From positions 372,001 to 436,000 of the forward strand of contig NZ_AP024452.1 in the NCBI RefSeq assembly GCF_016865485.1: a DNA stretch of 64,000 bases, written 5' to 3'. Positions within the stretch are counted from its first letter, which is position 1. Every line of letters starts with the position of its first letter. The notes beneath the pieces were generated by a model, which was not told the DNA's origin, did no database searches, and saw nothing but the letters and a program-made list of their open reading frames with translations. Both the position numbers and the translations under genes were made by a program. Source of the stretch: Luteitalea sp. TBR-22 (GTDB lineage Bacteria > Acidobacteriota > Vicinamibacteria > Vicinamibacterales > Vicinamibacteraceae). Positions 50,909 through 59,329 of the stretch are shown here, in pieces.

Positions 50909-53900
50909 TTGCACACCGCAGGTCGTCTGGGTACGCGCGGAGTCACCCGGGACGAGCCCTGCTCCCCTGCACGAGGGGCAGGCCGCGCCGGCGCCAGCGG
51001 GATCACGTGCATCCTGCTGGTGGCGCTTGCGTTGCTGGGGCTGCCGTCGGTGCTCTCCGCGCAGTCGTCCGGGACGCTCGTCGGGCTCGTCACCGACGCC
51101 TCGGGTGCGCGCGTGCCCGGCGCCTCGATCGAGGTGTCGGGCGTCGACAGCGGGGTGCGGCGCGAGGCGGCGTCGGCCAGCGACGGCCACTACCGGGTCC
51201 TGCTGTTGCCCCCCGGGTTCTACGAGGTCCGCGTTCGCCGCGACGGGTTCAGCACGGTCACGCTCAGGGGCGTGCGTGTGTTCGCGACCGAGACCACGCG
51301 TGCCGATGCGACCCTCGTGGTGTCGGCCGTGGCCGACGCCACGGAGGTGACGGCGTCGCGCGTCAACGTCGACACGCGCAGTGCCACGCTCGGCCTGGTC
51401 GTCGACGACCCGATGCTGCAGGGGCTGCCCCTGAACGGTCGCAACGTCGTCCAGTTCGGTGCGCTCATGCCCGGCGTGGTGGCCGCCCCCGCGGCGCTCG
51501 GCGGGGCCGCAGGCGACGCGACCGTGGGCGGCGGGCTCGGGAGCAATCCGACCGGGTCGCTGGTCGTCAACGGCATGCGCAACCAGTCGAACAACTTCCT
51601 GCTCGACGGGGCCAACAACAACGACCCGTTCGCGACCGGGTTCGTCCTGCGCCCGCCGCCCGAGGCGATCCAGGAGTTCCGAATCCTGACGCATGCCTAT
51701 CCGGCCGAGTACGGACGCAACGCCGGCTCGATCGTCAACGTCGTCACGCGCGCCGGCACGAACCGGTGGCAGGGACAGGCCTGGACATTCTGGCGCGACG
51801 AGGCGTGGCAGGCCCGCAACCTGTTCGCGCCGCGCGACGCAGAGAAGCCCCTGCTCGACCAGCGACAGTCCGGCGCGACGATCGGCGGCCCTCTCCGGCG
51901 CGACACGCTGCTCGCCTTCGGCTACTACGAGCACTACCGCCAGCGGGCCGGCACCACCGCCGTGCTCGTGGTGCCGACCGCCGCCCAGCGCACCGGCGAC
52001 TTCTCGGGACGCGCGGCCATCCGCGATCCGCGCACGGGAGAGCCGTTCGCCGGCAACCGCATCCCTCAGGAGCGCCTCGACCCGATCGCGCTGGACCTGC
52101 TGCGGACGTTCGTGCCGCTGCCGAACACCGGCGCCGACCGGTTCGTGTCGTCGCCGGTGGTGCGCGACGACCGCCACCACGCGGGCGTGCGCCTCGATTG
52201 GCGCCCGGGTCCGCGCCACGGCCTGATGGCACGCCACTTCTGGAGCGACACCGAGCGGATCACGCCGCCGACAATCCAGCCGTCGGCGCAGGTGGCCAGA
52301 GCCACGCTTCGCGACACGCTGGTCTCGCACACCTACATCGCGGGCGATCGGGCGGTGAACGTCGCCCGATTCTCCGTCAACGGCGTGGACGCGAGTCCCG
52401 CCGTGACCAGTGGCCGCCGCAACGAGGAGTTCGGCATCGACCTGCCCCACACCAACCCGGCGGCCGTCGGGCTGGCGTCGATCCTGATCGAAGGCTACTT
52501 CGCGCCGCTGCCGGTCACGCTCGGCGACCTGCAGCAGCCGTTCGTCGCCCGACGGTCCACCGTGTGGCAGGCCGCCAACGACCTGGCGTGGCAGCGGGGC
52601 GCCCACTCGGTGAAGCTGGGCGGCGAGGTCCGTCGCGACCGCATCACGACGGTGGTCGGCAACCGCGCCAACGGCGACCTCACGTTCTCGGGCGTGCTGT
52701 CGGGCGAGGCGATGGCCGACTTCCTGCTCGGCCTGCCGTCGCAGGTGCGCGTGTCGCCCGGTCAGCAACCCCTCGACGGCCATGGGTGGTCGATTGGCGC
52801 CTACCTGCAGGACCAATGGCGCGTCGCCTCCCGTGTCACGCTCGACCTCGGCCTCCGTTACGAGCTCGCCATCCCGTTCGTCGATGCCAACGACGCGATC
52901 GCGCGGATCGACATGCGCGCGCAGTCGGTGCGCTATCCCGATGCGCCGCGGGGGCTCGTCTTTCCCGGGGACCCCGGCGTACCGCGTGGGCTCGTCCCCA
53001 CCGACACCGACAACCTGGCGCCGCGTCTCGGCCTCGCGTGGGACCTGCGCGGCGACGGGCGCGTTGCCCTGCGCGCCGGCTGGGGCCGCTTTCACGATGC
53101 CATTCCCGGCGCCGGCGACTTCTACCAGAGCGGCTACCTGTCGGCGCCGTTCCGAACGCTGGTGCAACTGAACACGCCAACACCGATCACGCTGGCGCGC
53201 CCCCTTGCCTCGCTCCCCGCGCAGCCCACACGGTTCCCGCCCGGGCTCATCGCGATCGGCTGGGGCGACGACTACCAGACCCCGTACGCCGACCACGCGA
53301 ACGCGGGGCTGCAGGTCCAGATCGGAAGACATGCCGCCCTCGAGGTCGGCTACGTCGGCACGCGGGCGTACCGGCTGCCGATGTTCATCGAGATCAACCC
53401 TGGCGTGGCGGCGCCGGGGCAGACCACGCGCGGGGCCCGTGTCTACCCGGCGTACTCGCTCGTGCGGCCGACCTACTCGGTGGGGCGCGCGTGGTACGAC
53501 GCGCTGCAGGCCAGCGCGCGCGTCCGATCGTGGCGGGGGCTCGACCTGCTCGCGGCCTACACCTGGAGCCATGCCATCGATCACGTCTCGGGCCTGACGA
53601 TCGGCCTCGAGGCCCAGCCACTGCTGCCGGCCGTGCCGGGTGATGCCCGAAGCGTCGCCGACGTCCTGGCGCGCGAGAAGGGCGACGCGCTGTACGACGT
53701 GCGCCATCGCGGCGTGGTCAGCGTCGTCTACCGGGTTCCGGCTCCCCGTGTCGGGCACCGCCTCCTGGGCGCCGTGTTGCGCGACTGGCAGGTCACGGGG
53801 ATCGTGCAGGCCCAGACCGGGTTCCCGTTGACGGTCGGCGACCTCACGCCGGACATCCGGTACCTGATGCCACGGCCGGACCTGCAGTGCGATCCGAACC

Positions 53901-54220
53901 AGGGACCACGCACGGTGCAGCGCTGGTTCCGAACGGAGTGCTTCGTCCGGCGCTCGCTGGCCGAGACCGCCGAGCGGCCCGGCAACCAGGGGCGCAACGT
54001 CGTCCGCGGCCCGGGATTCGCCCGTACCGACCTGGCCGTGTCCAGGGACGTGCCGCTCGGCTCGACCCGGATCCAGTTGCGGCTCGAGGCCTTCAACGTC
54101 TTCAACCAGGCGCGGCTCGCCCAGCCGGGCCGGTTCATCGGCACTCCCGCTTTCGGCGCCATCACGGCGACTGCCGACGACAACCGCCTGCTGCAGCTGG
54201 CGGTCAAGTACGCGTTCTGA
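50909..54220 (+). CDS. Oar-like TonB-dependent outer-membrane receptor
   Basis: About 1103 aa. No ATG or GTG precedes the signal peptide (CILLVALALLGLPSVLSAQ) in frame after the upstream gene; TTG at 50909 is the only reasonable start, and the true start is uncertain. The carboxypeptidase-regulatory domain (GTLVGLVTDASGARVPGASI) is followed by a plug (LPLNGRNVVQFGALMPGV ... NNFLLDGANNNDPF) and a barrel ending LAVKYAF. Context suggests uptake of a substrate handled by the neighbouring amidohydrolase, porins and glutaminase. Confidence 0.88.
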   Translation: MHTAGRLGTRGVTRDEPCSPARGAGRAGASGITCILLVALALLGLPSVLSAQSSGTLVGLVTDASGARVPGASIEVSGVDSGVRREAASASDGHYRVLLLPPGFYEVRVRRDGFSTVTLRGVRVFATETTRADATLVVSAVADATEVTASRVNVDTRSATLGLVVDDPMLQGLPLNGRNVVQFGALMPGVVAAPAALGGAAGDATVGGGLGSNPTGSLVVNGMRNQSNNFLLDGANNNDPFATGFVLRPPPEAIQEFRILTHAYPAEYGRNAGSIVNVVTRAGTNRWQGQAWTFWRDEAWQARNLFAPRDAEKPLLDQRQSGATIGGPLRRDTLLAFGYYEHYRQRAGTTAVLVVPTAAQRTGDFSGRAAIRDPRTGEPFAGNRIPQERLDPIALDLLRTFVPLPNTGADRFVSSPVVRDDRHHAGVRLDWRPGPRHGLMARHFWSDTERITPPTIQPSAQVARATLRDTLVSHTYIAGDRAVNVARFSVNGVDASPAVTSGRRNEEFGIDLPHTNPAAVGLASILIEGYFAPLPVTLGDLQQPFVARRSTVWQAANDLAWQRGAHSVKLGGEVRRDRITTVVGNRANGDLTFSGVLSGEAMADFLLGLPSQVRVSPGQQPLDGHGWSIGAYLQDQWRVASRVTLDLGLRYELAIPFVDANDAIARIDMRAQSVRYPDAPRGLVFPGDPGVPRGLVPTDTDNLAPRLGLAWDLRGDGRVALRAGWGRFHDAIPGAGDFYQSGYLSAPFRTLVQLNTPTPITLARPLASLPAQPTRFPPGLIAIGWGDDYQTPYADHANAGLQVQIGRHAALEVGYVGTRAYRLPMFIEINPGVAAPGQTTRGARVYPAYSLVRPTYSVGRAWYDALQASARVRSWRGLDLLAAYTWSHAIDHVSGLTIGLEAQPLLPAVPGDARSVADVLAREKGDALYDVRHRGVVSVVYRVPAPRVGHRLLGAVLRDWQVTGIVQAQTGFPLTVGDLTPDIRYLMPRPDLQCDPNQGPRTVQRWFRTECFVRRSLAETAERPGNQGRNVVRGPGFARTDLAVSRDVPLGSTRIQLRLEAFNVFNQARLAQPGRFIGTPAFGAITATADDNRLLQLAVKYAF

Positions 54221-54282
54221 GCGACGCGGCGCGTTCGGCGCGTGAGCAGGCACTGACATGTGCCAGGGCCGCGGAGCGGCGT

Positions 54283-54332
54283 CGTAATCACAAGAGGTGA
54301 CTTTCTCCCGCTCCGGCACGGCCGGTAACGTC
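54283..54332 (+). promoter_or_regulatory. Regulon motif copy 2 with -10-like element
   Basis: GTAATCACAAGAGGTGACT (54284-54302) is identical to copy 1, and TAACGTC at 54326 starts 42 bases after the motif's first G. The gap between the TonB receptor stop (54220) and the amidohydrolase start (54400) contains only this signal. A leader of about 65 nt is implied. Confidence 0.7.
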
Positions 54333-54399
54333 TGCGCATCGTCGTGGCGAGGGGCCCGGCATCGCCCTGGCCTCGCCTGCCGGCGGCAAGGAGCGACAG

Positions 54400-55557
54400 A
54401 TGAGCACCAGCGGGTTCGCGTGGCGACGTGTCCTCGGCAGCGTCGCGGCCTGCGCGGCGATGGGATGCCTGGCCTGGGCCGGCCGCGTCGCGCCACTGCG
54501 GGCGCAGGCGGGGGCCGAGTTCCACGACGCGCACTTCCACCTGACCAACTACATCCAGACCGGCATCGACGTGCAGCGCTTCCTCGCGATCATGGGCCCG
54601 CGCACCGGCCGGTCGACGCTGTTCGGCATTCCCCTGCAGCAGACGTGGACGTACGCCAACTCCGGCGAGTTCGCGCCGACGTACTACCTGCACAGCGACG
54701 AGCCGCTCTACTACTACTCGTTCACCGATGCCGCGATCGCCTCGGCGTACCTGCGGCTGCCGGAGGCGCAGCGGGCGCGGTTCGACCCGATGATCACGGG
54801 CTTCAACCCCGCCGACATGTACGGCGTCGAGCACATCCGGCGCGTGCTCACGACGTTCCCCGGCGTGTTCACCGGGATCGGCGAGTTCAGCATCCACAAG
54901 GAGTTCGTGTCGTCCAAGGTCGCCGGTTCCGTGGCGAGCCTGACCAACCCGGCGCTGGACCGCATCCTGGCCTTCGCGGCCGAGGTCGGGCTGGTCGTCA
55001 TCCTCCACAGCGACATCGACATGCCGTTTGCCCGACCGGACACCGATCCGGTCTACCTGGCGCAGACGCGTGCGCTGCTGGCGCGGCACCCGCGCGCCAG
55101 CATCATCTGGGCGCACACCGGGCTCGGGCGCGTCGTGCATCCCTCGGAGGTGACCTCCGGCGCCGCCGGGGCGGTTCGCAGCCCGGCGCACCTCGACGTC
55201 CTCGAGTCGCTGCTGGTCGACCCGGCGCTCCGCCACGTGCACTTCGACATCTCGTGGGACGAGGTCGCCAAGTACGTGGTCGCCTCGCCCGCCTCGGTCG
55301 CACGGACCGCGGCCCTCGTCAACCGCTTCCCCGATCGCTTCCTGTTCGGCACCGACACGGTCGCCCCCGACTCGCCATCGAAGTACTTCGGCATCTACGA
55401 GCAGTACGCGCCGCTCTGGAAGGCGCTGGACGCCGACGCCAGCCGGATGGTGCGACTGGGCAACTACGAGCGCCTGTTCGACGAGGGGCGCCGGCGGGTG
55501 CGGGCCTGGGAGGCGGCGCACGTCGCCGTCGCGGCGGGCACGGGAGGCGCGCGATGA
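54400..55557 (+). CDS. Amidohydrolase family protein (exported)
   Basis: A 385-aa protein from ATG at 54400 with a signal peptide or anchor (VLGSVAACAAMGCLAWAG). The TIM-barrel amidohydrolase pattern is visible: H42-D-A-H45-F-H47 metal site, IGEFSIHKE (bridging position), a metal His in VILHSD, another in WAHTGLGR, and the catalytic Asp in FGTDTVAP. These enzymes hydrolyse amide, lactone or ester bonds or act as decarboxylases. Substrate unknown. Its stop overlaps the porin start. Confidence 0.88.
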   Translation: MSTSGFAWRRVLGSVAACAAMGCLAWAGRVAPLRAQAGAEFHDAHFHLTNYIQTGIDVQRFLAIMGPRTGRSTLFGIPLQQTWTYANSGEFAPTYYLHSDEPLYYYSFTDAAIASAYLRLPEAQRARFDPMITGFNPADMYGVEHIRRVLTTFPGVFTGIGEFSIHKEFVSSKVAGSVASLTNPALDRILAFAAEVGLVVILHSDIDMPFARPDTDPVYLAQTRALLARHPRASIIWAHTGLGRVVHPSEVTSGAAGAVRSPAHLDVLESLLVDPALRHVHFDISWDEVAKYVVASPASVARTAALVNRFPDRFLFGTDTVAPDSPSKYFGIYEQYAPLWKALDADASRMVRLGNYERLFDEGRRRVRAWEAAHVAVAAGTGGAR

Positions 55558-56783
55558 CCCCGGCCGCGCGGACCTGCGTGCTCCTGGTGGCGGGGCTCTC
55601 GTGGCTGGCGCCAGCCCGCGTCGGCGGGCAGCCTGCCGCGGCCGACGCGCCGCCACCGCGTCCCCACGCCGAGATCTACGGGGCCGCCATGCTCGACATC
55701 GGCTACGACTTCAAGCAGATCAACCCCGACTGGTTCGACACCATGAAGGTGACCCAGTTGCCCAAGTCGCCGCGCGAGTTCGGCGAGGACGGTCGCACCT
55801 ACGCGGGGGTGCGACAGAGCCGGTTCGGCGTCAAGACCGGCACGCCGACGGCGCTCGGCGAGCTCACGACGTGGTTCGAGTTCGAGATGTTCGGCGTCGG
55901 TGTCGACGCCGGGCAGACCACGTTCCGCCTGCGGCACGCGTATGGCGAGCTCGGCGCCTTCGGGGCGGGGCAGACCTGGAGCGCGTTCATGGACATCGAC
56001 GTGTTCCCGAACTCGATCGAGTACTGGGGGCCCACGGGCATGGTGCTCTTCCGCAACGTGCAGGTGCGGTACATGCCCGTCCGCGGCACGCACGACGTGG
56101 TGCTCGCCGTGGAACGTCCTGGCGCGAGCGGCGACGAAGGGCCGTACGGCGACCGCATCCAGGTCCAGAACGTCCAGACCCGCAATCCGCTGCCCGACTT
56201 CACCGGCGCGTACAAGTACACGGGCGACGGCTGGGGCTACGTTCGCGTCGGCGGGGCGCTGCGCCGGCTGCAGTGGGACGACCTGCTCGAGGACCAGTTC
56301 ACGCTCGGCGGCAACGCCGTGGGATGGGGCCTGAACCTGAGCGCCAACGTCAACGCCGGGAAACGGGACGTGCTGCGGCTGCAGTTCGTCTTCGGCGAGG
56401 GCATCCAGAACTACATGAACGACGCGCCCGTGGACGTCGCGATCCAGAACAACTTCGCCGACCCCAGGCGTCCGCTGCTCGGCAAGCCGCTGCCCGTGAC
56501 GGGGCTGGTCGCCTTCCTCGATCACAAGTGGAGCAACCGCTGGAGCTCGACGGTCGGGTACTCCCGCACCGACATCGACAACACCGACGGACAGACCGCC
56601 GACGCCTACGGTACCGGCCAGTACGCGCTGCTCAACCTGCTGCACTACCCGGCGCCGAACGTGATGGTCGGCGGCGAACTGCAGTACGGCCGGCGCACCA
56701 ACGCGTTCGACGGGTTCAGTGCAGACGGGCTCAAGTTGCAGTTCTCGTTCAAGTACAACTTCTCGTGGAAGCTGGGAGGGTAG
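55554..56783 (+). CDS. DcaP-like outer-membrane porin
   Basis: A 409-aa protein; ATG at 55554 overlaps the amidohydrolase stop (ATGA). A signal peptide is followed by a barrel with EIYGAAMLDIGYDFKQINPDWFDTMKVTQLP, RQSRFGVKT, FRLRHAYGELG...GQTWSAFMDID and WGPTGMVLFRNVQVRY, the layout of DcaP-type trimeric porins that admit dicarboxylates and small negatively charged compounds. It ends in a beta-strand, FKYNFSWKLGG. Coupled to the amidohydrolase, it probably admits its substrate. Confidence 0.87.
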   Translation: MTPAARTCVLLVAGLSWLAPARVGGQPAAADAPPPRPHAEIYGAAMLDIGYDFKQINPDWFDTMKVTQLPKSPREFGEDGRTYAGVRQSRFGVKTGTPTALGELTTWFEFEMFGVGVDAGQTTFRLRHAYGELGAFGAGQTWSAFMDIDVFPNSIEYWGPTGMVLFRNVQVRYMPVRGTHDVVLAVERPGASGDEGPYGDRIQVQNVQTRNPLPDFTGAYKYTGDGWGYVRVGGALRRLQWDDLLEDQFTLGGNAVGWGLNLSANVNAGKRDVLRLQFVFGEGIQNYMNDAPVDVAIQNNFADPRRPLLGKPLPVTGLVAFLDHKWSNRWSSTVGYSRTDIDNTDGQTADAYGTGQYALLNLLHYPAPNVMVGGELQYGRRTNAFDGFSADGLKLQFSFKYNFSWKLGG

Positions 56784-56787
56784 GTCG

Positions 56788-57819
56788 ATGCCGCTGATGC
56801 CGACGCTACGGATGACGGGAATTCTGGCCGCAATCGCGCTGGTCACCGGCGCGGGGCCGGCCGGCGCGCAGACGGCCGCCGAGATCGACGCGGCCCTCAA
56901 GGCCGCGTACGCCAAGTACAAGGACCTCAAGGAAGGGAAGAACGCCGACTACATCCCGGCGCTCGCCAGGGTGGACCCTGCCATCTTCGGCATCGCCCTG
57001 GTCACCGTCGACGGCAAGGTCTACACCGTCGGCGACATCTCGTCGGAAGTGTCGATCCAGTCGGTGTCGAAGGTCTTCACGATGGCGCGCGTGATGGAGG
57101 AGCAGGGCGCCGACGCGATCCTCGGCACCATCGGCGCCGACGCGACGGGCATGCGCTTCAACTCGATCGTCGCCGTGGAGATGGCCGAGAAGCAGCTCGG
57201 CGGACCGGAGATGAACCCGCTCGTGAACCCCGGCGCGATCGCCGCCACCAGCATGGTGCGGGGCTCGAGCCGGGACGAGATCTGGAAGTCGATCCTCGGC
57301 TACTACTCCGACTTCGCGGGCCGGCCGCTGTCGGTTGACAAGGAGGTCTTCAAGTCCGAATCGGCCACCAACCAGCGCAACAAGGCGATTGGCGCGCTGA
57401 TGTACGCCTACGGCTACATCAAGAGCGACCCGGAGCGGGCCACCGACATCTACACCGAGCAGTGCTCGGTGGCGGTCAGCGCGCGCGACCTCGCGATCAT
57501 GGCGGGCACACTGGCGGCGGGTGGTCGCAATCCGGTGACCGGTCGTCGGGTGCTCAAGGGCGAACTGGTGCCGCGGGTGCTCGCCGTGATGGCGACCGCT
57601 GGCCTCTACGACGACTCCGGCAAGTGGCTGTTCCGCACGGGGCTGCCGGCCAAGAGCGGCGTGGGCGGTGGCCTGATCGCCGTGTCGCCAGGCCGGTTCG
57701 GCATCGCCGTCGTGTCGCCGCCGCTCGACGAGGCCGGCAACAGCGTCCGCGCACAGAAGGCCATCGCCGACATCTCCGACGCGCTCGGCGGCAACCCGTA
57801 CGCCCCGGCGATGCGGTGA
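56788..57819 (+). CDS. glsA: Glutaminase A, exported
   Basis: A 343-aa protein from ATG at 56788. Unlike the cytosolic Escherichia coli enzymes it has a signal peptide (ILAAIALVTGAGPAGAQ). The glutaminase fold, related to serine beta-lactamases, shows S92-V-S-K95 in SIQSVSKVFTM, NPLVNPGAIA, ESATNQRNKAIG and KSGVGGGLIAV, all in normal order. It converts glutamine to glutamate and ammonia. Export implies action on extracellular glutamine or an analogue imported through the adjacent porin. It lies 4 bases after the porin. Confidence 0.93.
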   Translation: MPLMPTLRMTGILAAIALVTGAGPAGAQTAAEIDAALKAAYAKYKDLKEGKNADYIPALARVDPAIFGIALVTVDGKVYTVGDISSEVSIQSVSKVFTMARVMEEQGADAILGTIGADATGMRFNSIVAVEMAEKQLGGPEMNPLVNPGAIAATSMVRGSSRDEIWKSILGYYSDFAGRPLSVDKEVFKSESATNQRNKAIGALMYAYGYIKSDPERATDIYTEQCSVAVSARDLAIMAGTLAAGGRNPVTGRRVLKGELVPRVLAVMATAGLYDDSGKWLFRTGLPAKSGVGGGLIAVSPGRFGIAVVSPPLDEAGNSVRAQKAIADISDALGGNPYAPAMR

Positions 57820-57823
57820 CGTG

Positions 57824-59329
57824 ATGTGGCCTGCCCATCGCCGCGCCAGGATCCGATTCGCCCTGCTCGCGGTGGCCGCGGCCCTGTCGGCGACGCCAAC
57901 CGCAGCCCAGGACGCCGCATCCGAGCCGCCGCGCGAGGGGCGGGTGATCGTGTGTCAGGCCGACGCCGGCCGGCGGCAGCGATGCGAGGCCGACACCAGC
58001 GCGGGCGTCGCGCTGCTGACCGCCCTGCAGGGCACGACCTGCGAGCGCGATCGCTCCTGGGGAACCGACGAGGCGGGCATCTGGGTGGCCGACGGCTGCC
58101 ACGGCGCGTTCCTCGTCGCCGCGCCGCCGCGGCCGCCGGTCGGGGAACTGGGCCCCACCGGGTTCCGGATCGTCGACACCCCGCAGGGAGACGTGAACCT
58201 CAAGTTGTTCACGTACGTGCGGTATCTCGACCAGCGAGGCATCGACGAGACCTACACCGACGCATCCGGCACCACGCGGCCGGTGCGGGCGCGGCAGGAC
58301 ATCCACTTCCAGAAGGTGTTCCTGCAGTTCGTGGGCTGGATCGGCAACCCGCGCCTGAGGTACCTCGCCTACGTCTGGACGGCGAACGTGAGCCAGGGGT
58401 TGCCGGCGCAGGTGGTGGTGGGCGGCAACCTGCAGTACCGCGTGAGCGACCATCTCACGCTGGGCGGTGGCATCGGCGGCCTGCCCGGAACGCGCTCGGT
58501 GGAGGGGAACTTTCCCAACTGGCTCACGGTGGACAATCGCCTCCTGGCCGACGAGTTCTTCCGCCCGTCGTACACCCAGGGCGTCTGGGGCAAGGGACGG
58601 ATCGTCCGGGGGCTCGAGTACTTCGCGATGCTCGGCAACAACCTGAGCCAGCTCGGCGTCGATGCCGGCCAGCTGGGCAACGGCCTGAACACGGTGTCGG
58701 CCTCGCTGATGTGGATGCCGACCACCGGGGAGTTCGGCGTCGGGCTCGGCGACTACGAGCAGCACGAGCGCGTGGCGACGCGGCTGGCGCTGCACGCCAC
58801 GCGCAGTGACGAGAATCGACAGAGCCAGCCCGACACCGAGGCCATCGAGAACACCCAGATCCGCCTCTCCGACGGCAGCATCATCTTCACGCCCGGCCTG
58901 TTCGGCGAGCAGACGACGATCACCGACGCGCGCTACCGGATGCTGGCGGTGGATGGCGGCATCAAGTACCGCGGCTTCGCTCTCGAGGCCGAGTACTACT
59001 GGCGCAGGGTCGATCGGCTGCGCGGGCGAGGCATCGAGATGCTGGCCTTCGACCAGCTGCGCGATCACGGCTTCCAGGTGCAGGCCTCGGCGATGGTGCT
59101 GCCCAGGCAGTTGCAGGTGTACGCGTCGGGCTCGCGGATCGCCGGCGAGTACGGCACGCCATGGGACCTCCGCGCCGGCGTGACCCTGTTCCCGTGGAAG
59201 ACGCCGGTCGCCCGCTGGCACAACGGCCTGATCCACGTCCGCCGTTCACCGGTCGGCGCGCTCTCGCTGCCCCTGGTGGTCGGCGCCAGCGGCCCCGTGT
59301 TCCACAGCGACTTCGTGATCAGTTTCTGA
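57824..59329 (+). CDS. Outer-membrane barrel protein with N-terminal DUF3011 domain
   Basis: A 501-aa protein from ATG at 57824 (GTG at 57821 is possible). Signal peptide FALLAVAAALSATPTAAQ. Residues ~40-98 are a DUF3011 domain: IVCQADAGRRQRCEADTSAGV...TTCERDRSWGTDEAGIWVADGCHGAF with four Cys. A porin-like barrel follows (LKLFTYVRYLDQ, NLQYRVSDHLTLGGGIGGLPG, YFAMLGNNLSQLG) ending FVISF. DUF3011 occurs in exported lectin-like proteins; fusion to a porin is unusual. Its last 84 bases overlap, antisense, the end of the kinase gene. Confidence 0.8.
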   Translation: MWPAHRRARIRFALLAVAAALSATPTAAQDAASEPPREGRVIVCQADAGRRQRCEADTSAGVALLTALQGTTCERDRSWGTDEAGIWVADGCHGAFLVAAPPRPPVGELGPTGFRIVDTPQGDVNLKLFTYVRYLDQRGIDETYTDASGTTRPVRARQDIHFQKVFLQFVGWIGNPRLRYLAYVWTANVSQGLPAQVVVGGNLQYRVSDHLTLGGGIGGLPGTRSVEGNFPNWLTVDNRLLADEFFRPSYTQGVWGKGRIVRGLEYFAMLGNNLSQLGVDAGQLGNGLNTVSASLMWMPTTGEFGVGLGDYEQHERVATRLALHATRSDENRQSQPDTEAIENTQIRLSDGSIIFTPGLFGEQTTITDARYRMLAVDGGIKYRGFALEAEYYWRRVDRLRGRGIEMLAFDQLRDHGFQVQASAMVLPRQLQVYASGSRIAGEYGTPWDLRAGVTLFPWKTPVARWHNGLIHVRRSPVGALSLPLVVGASGPVFHSDFVISF

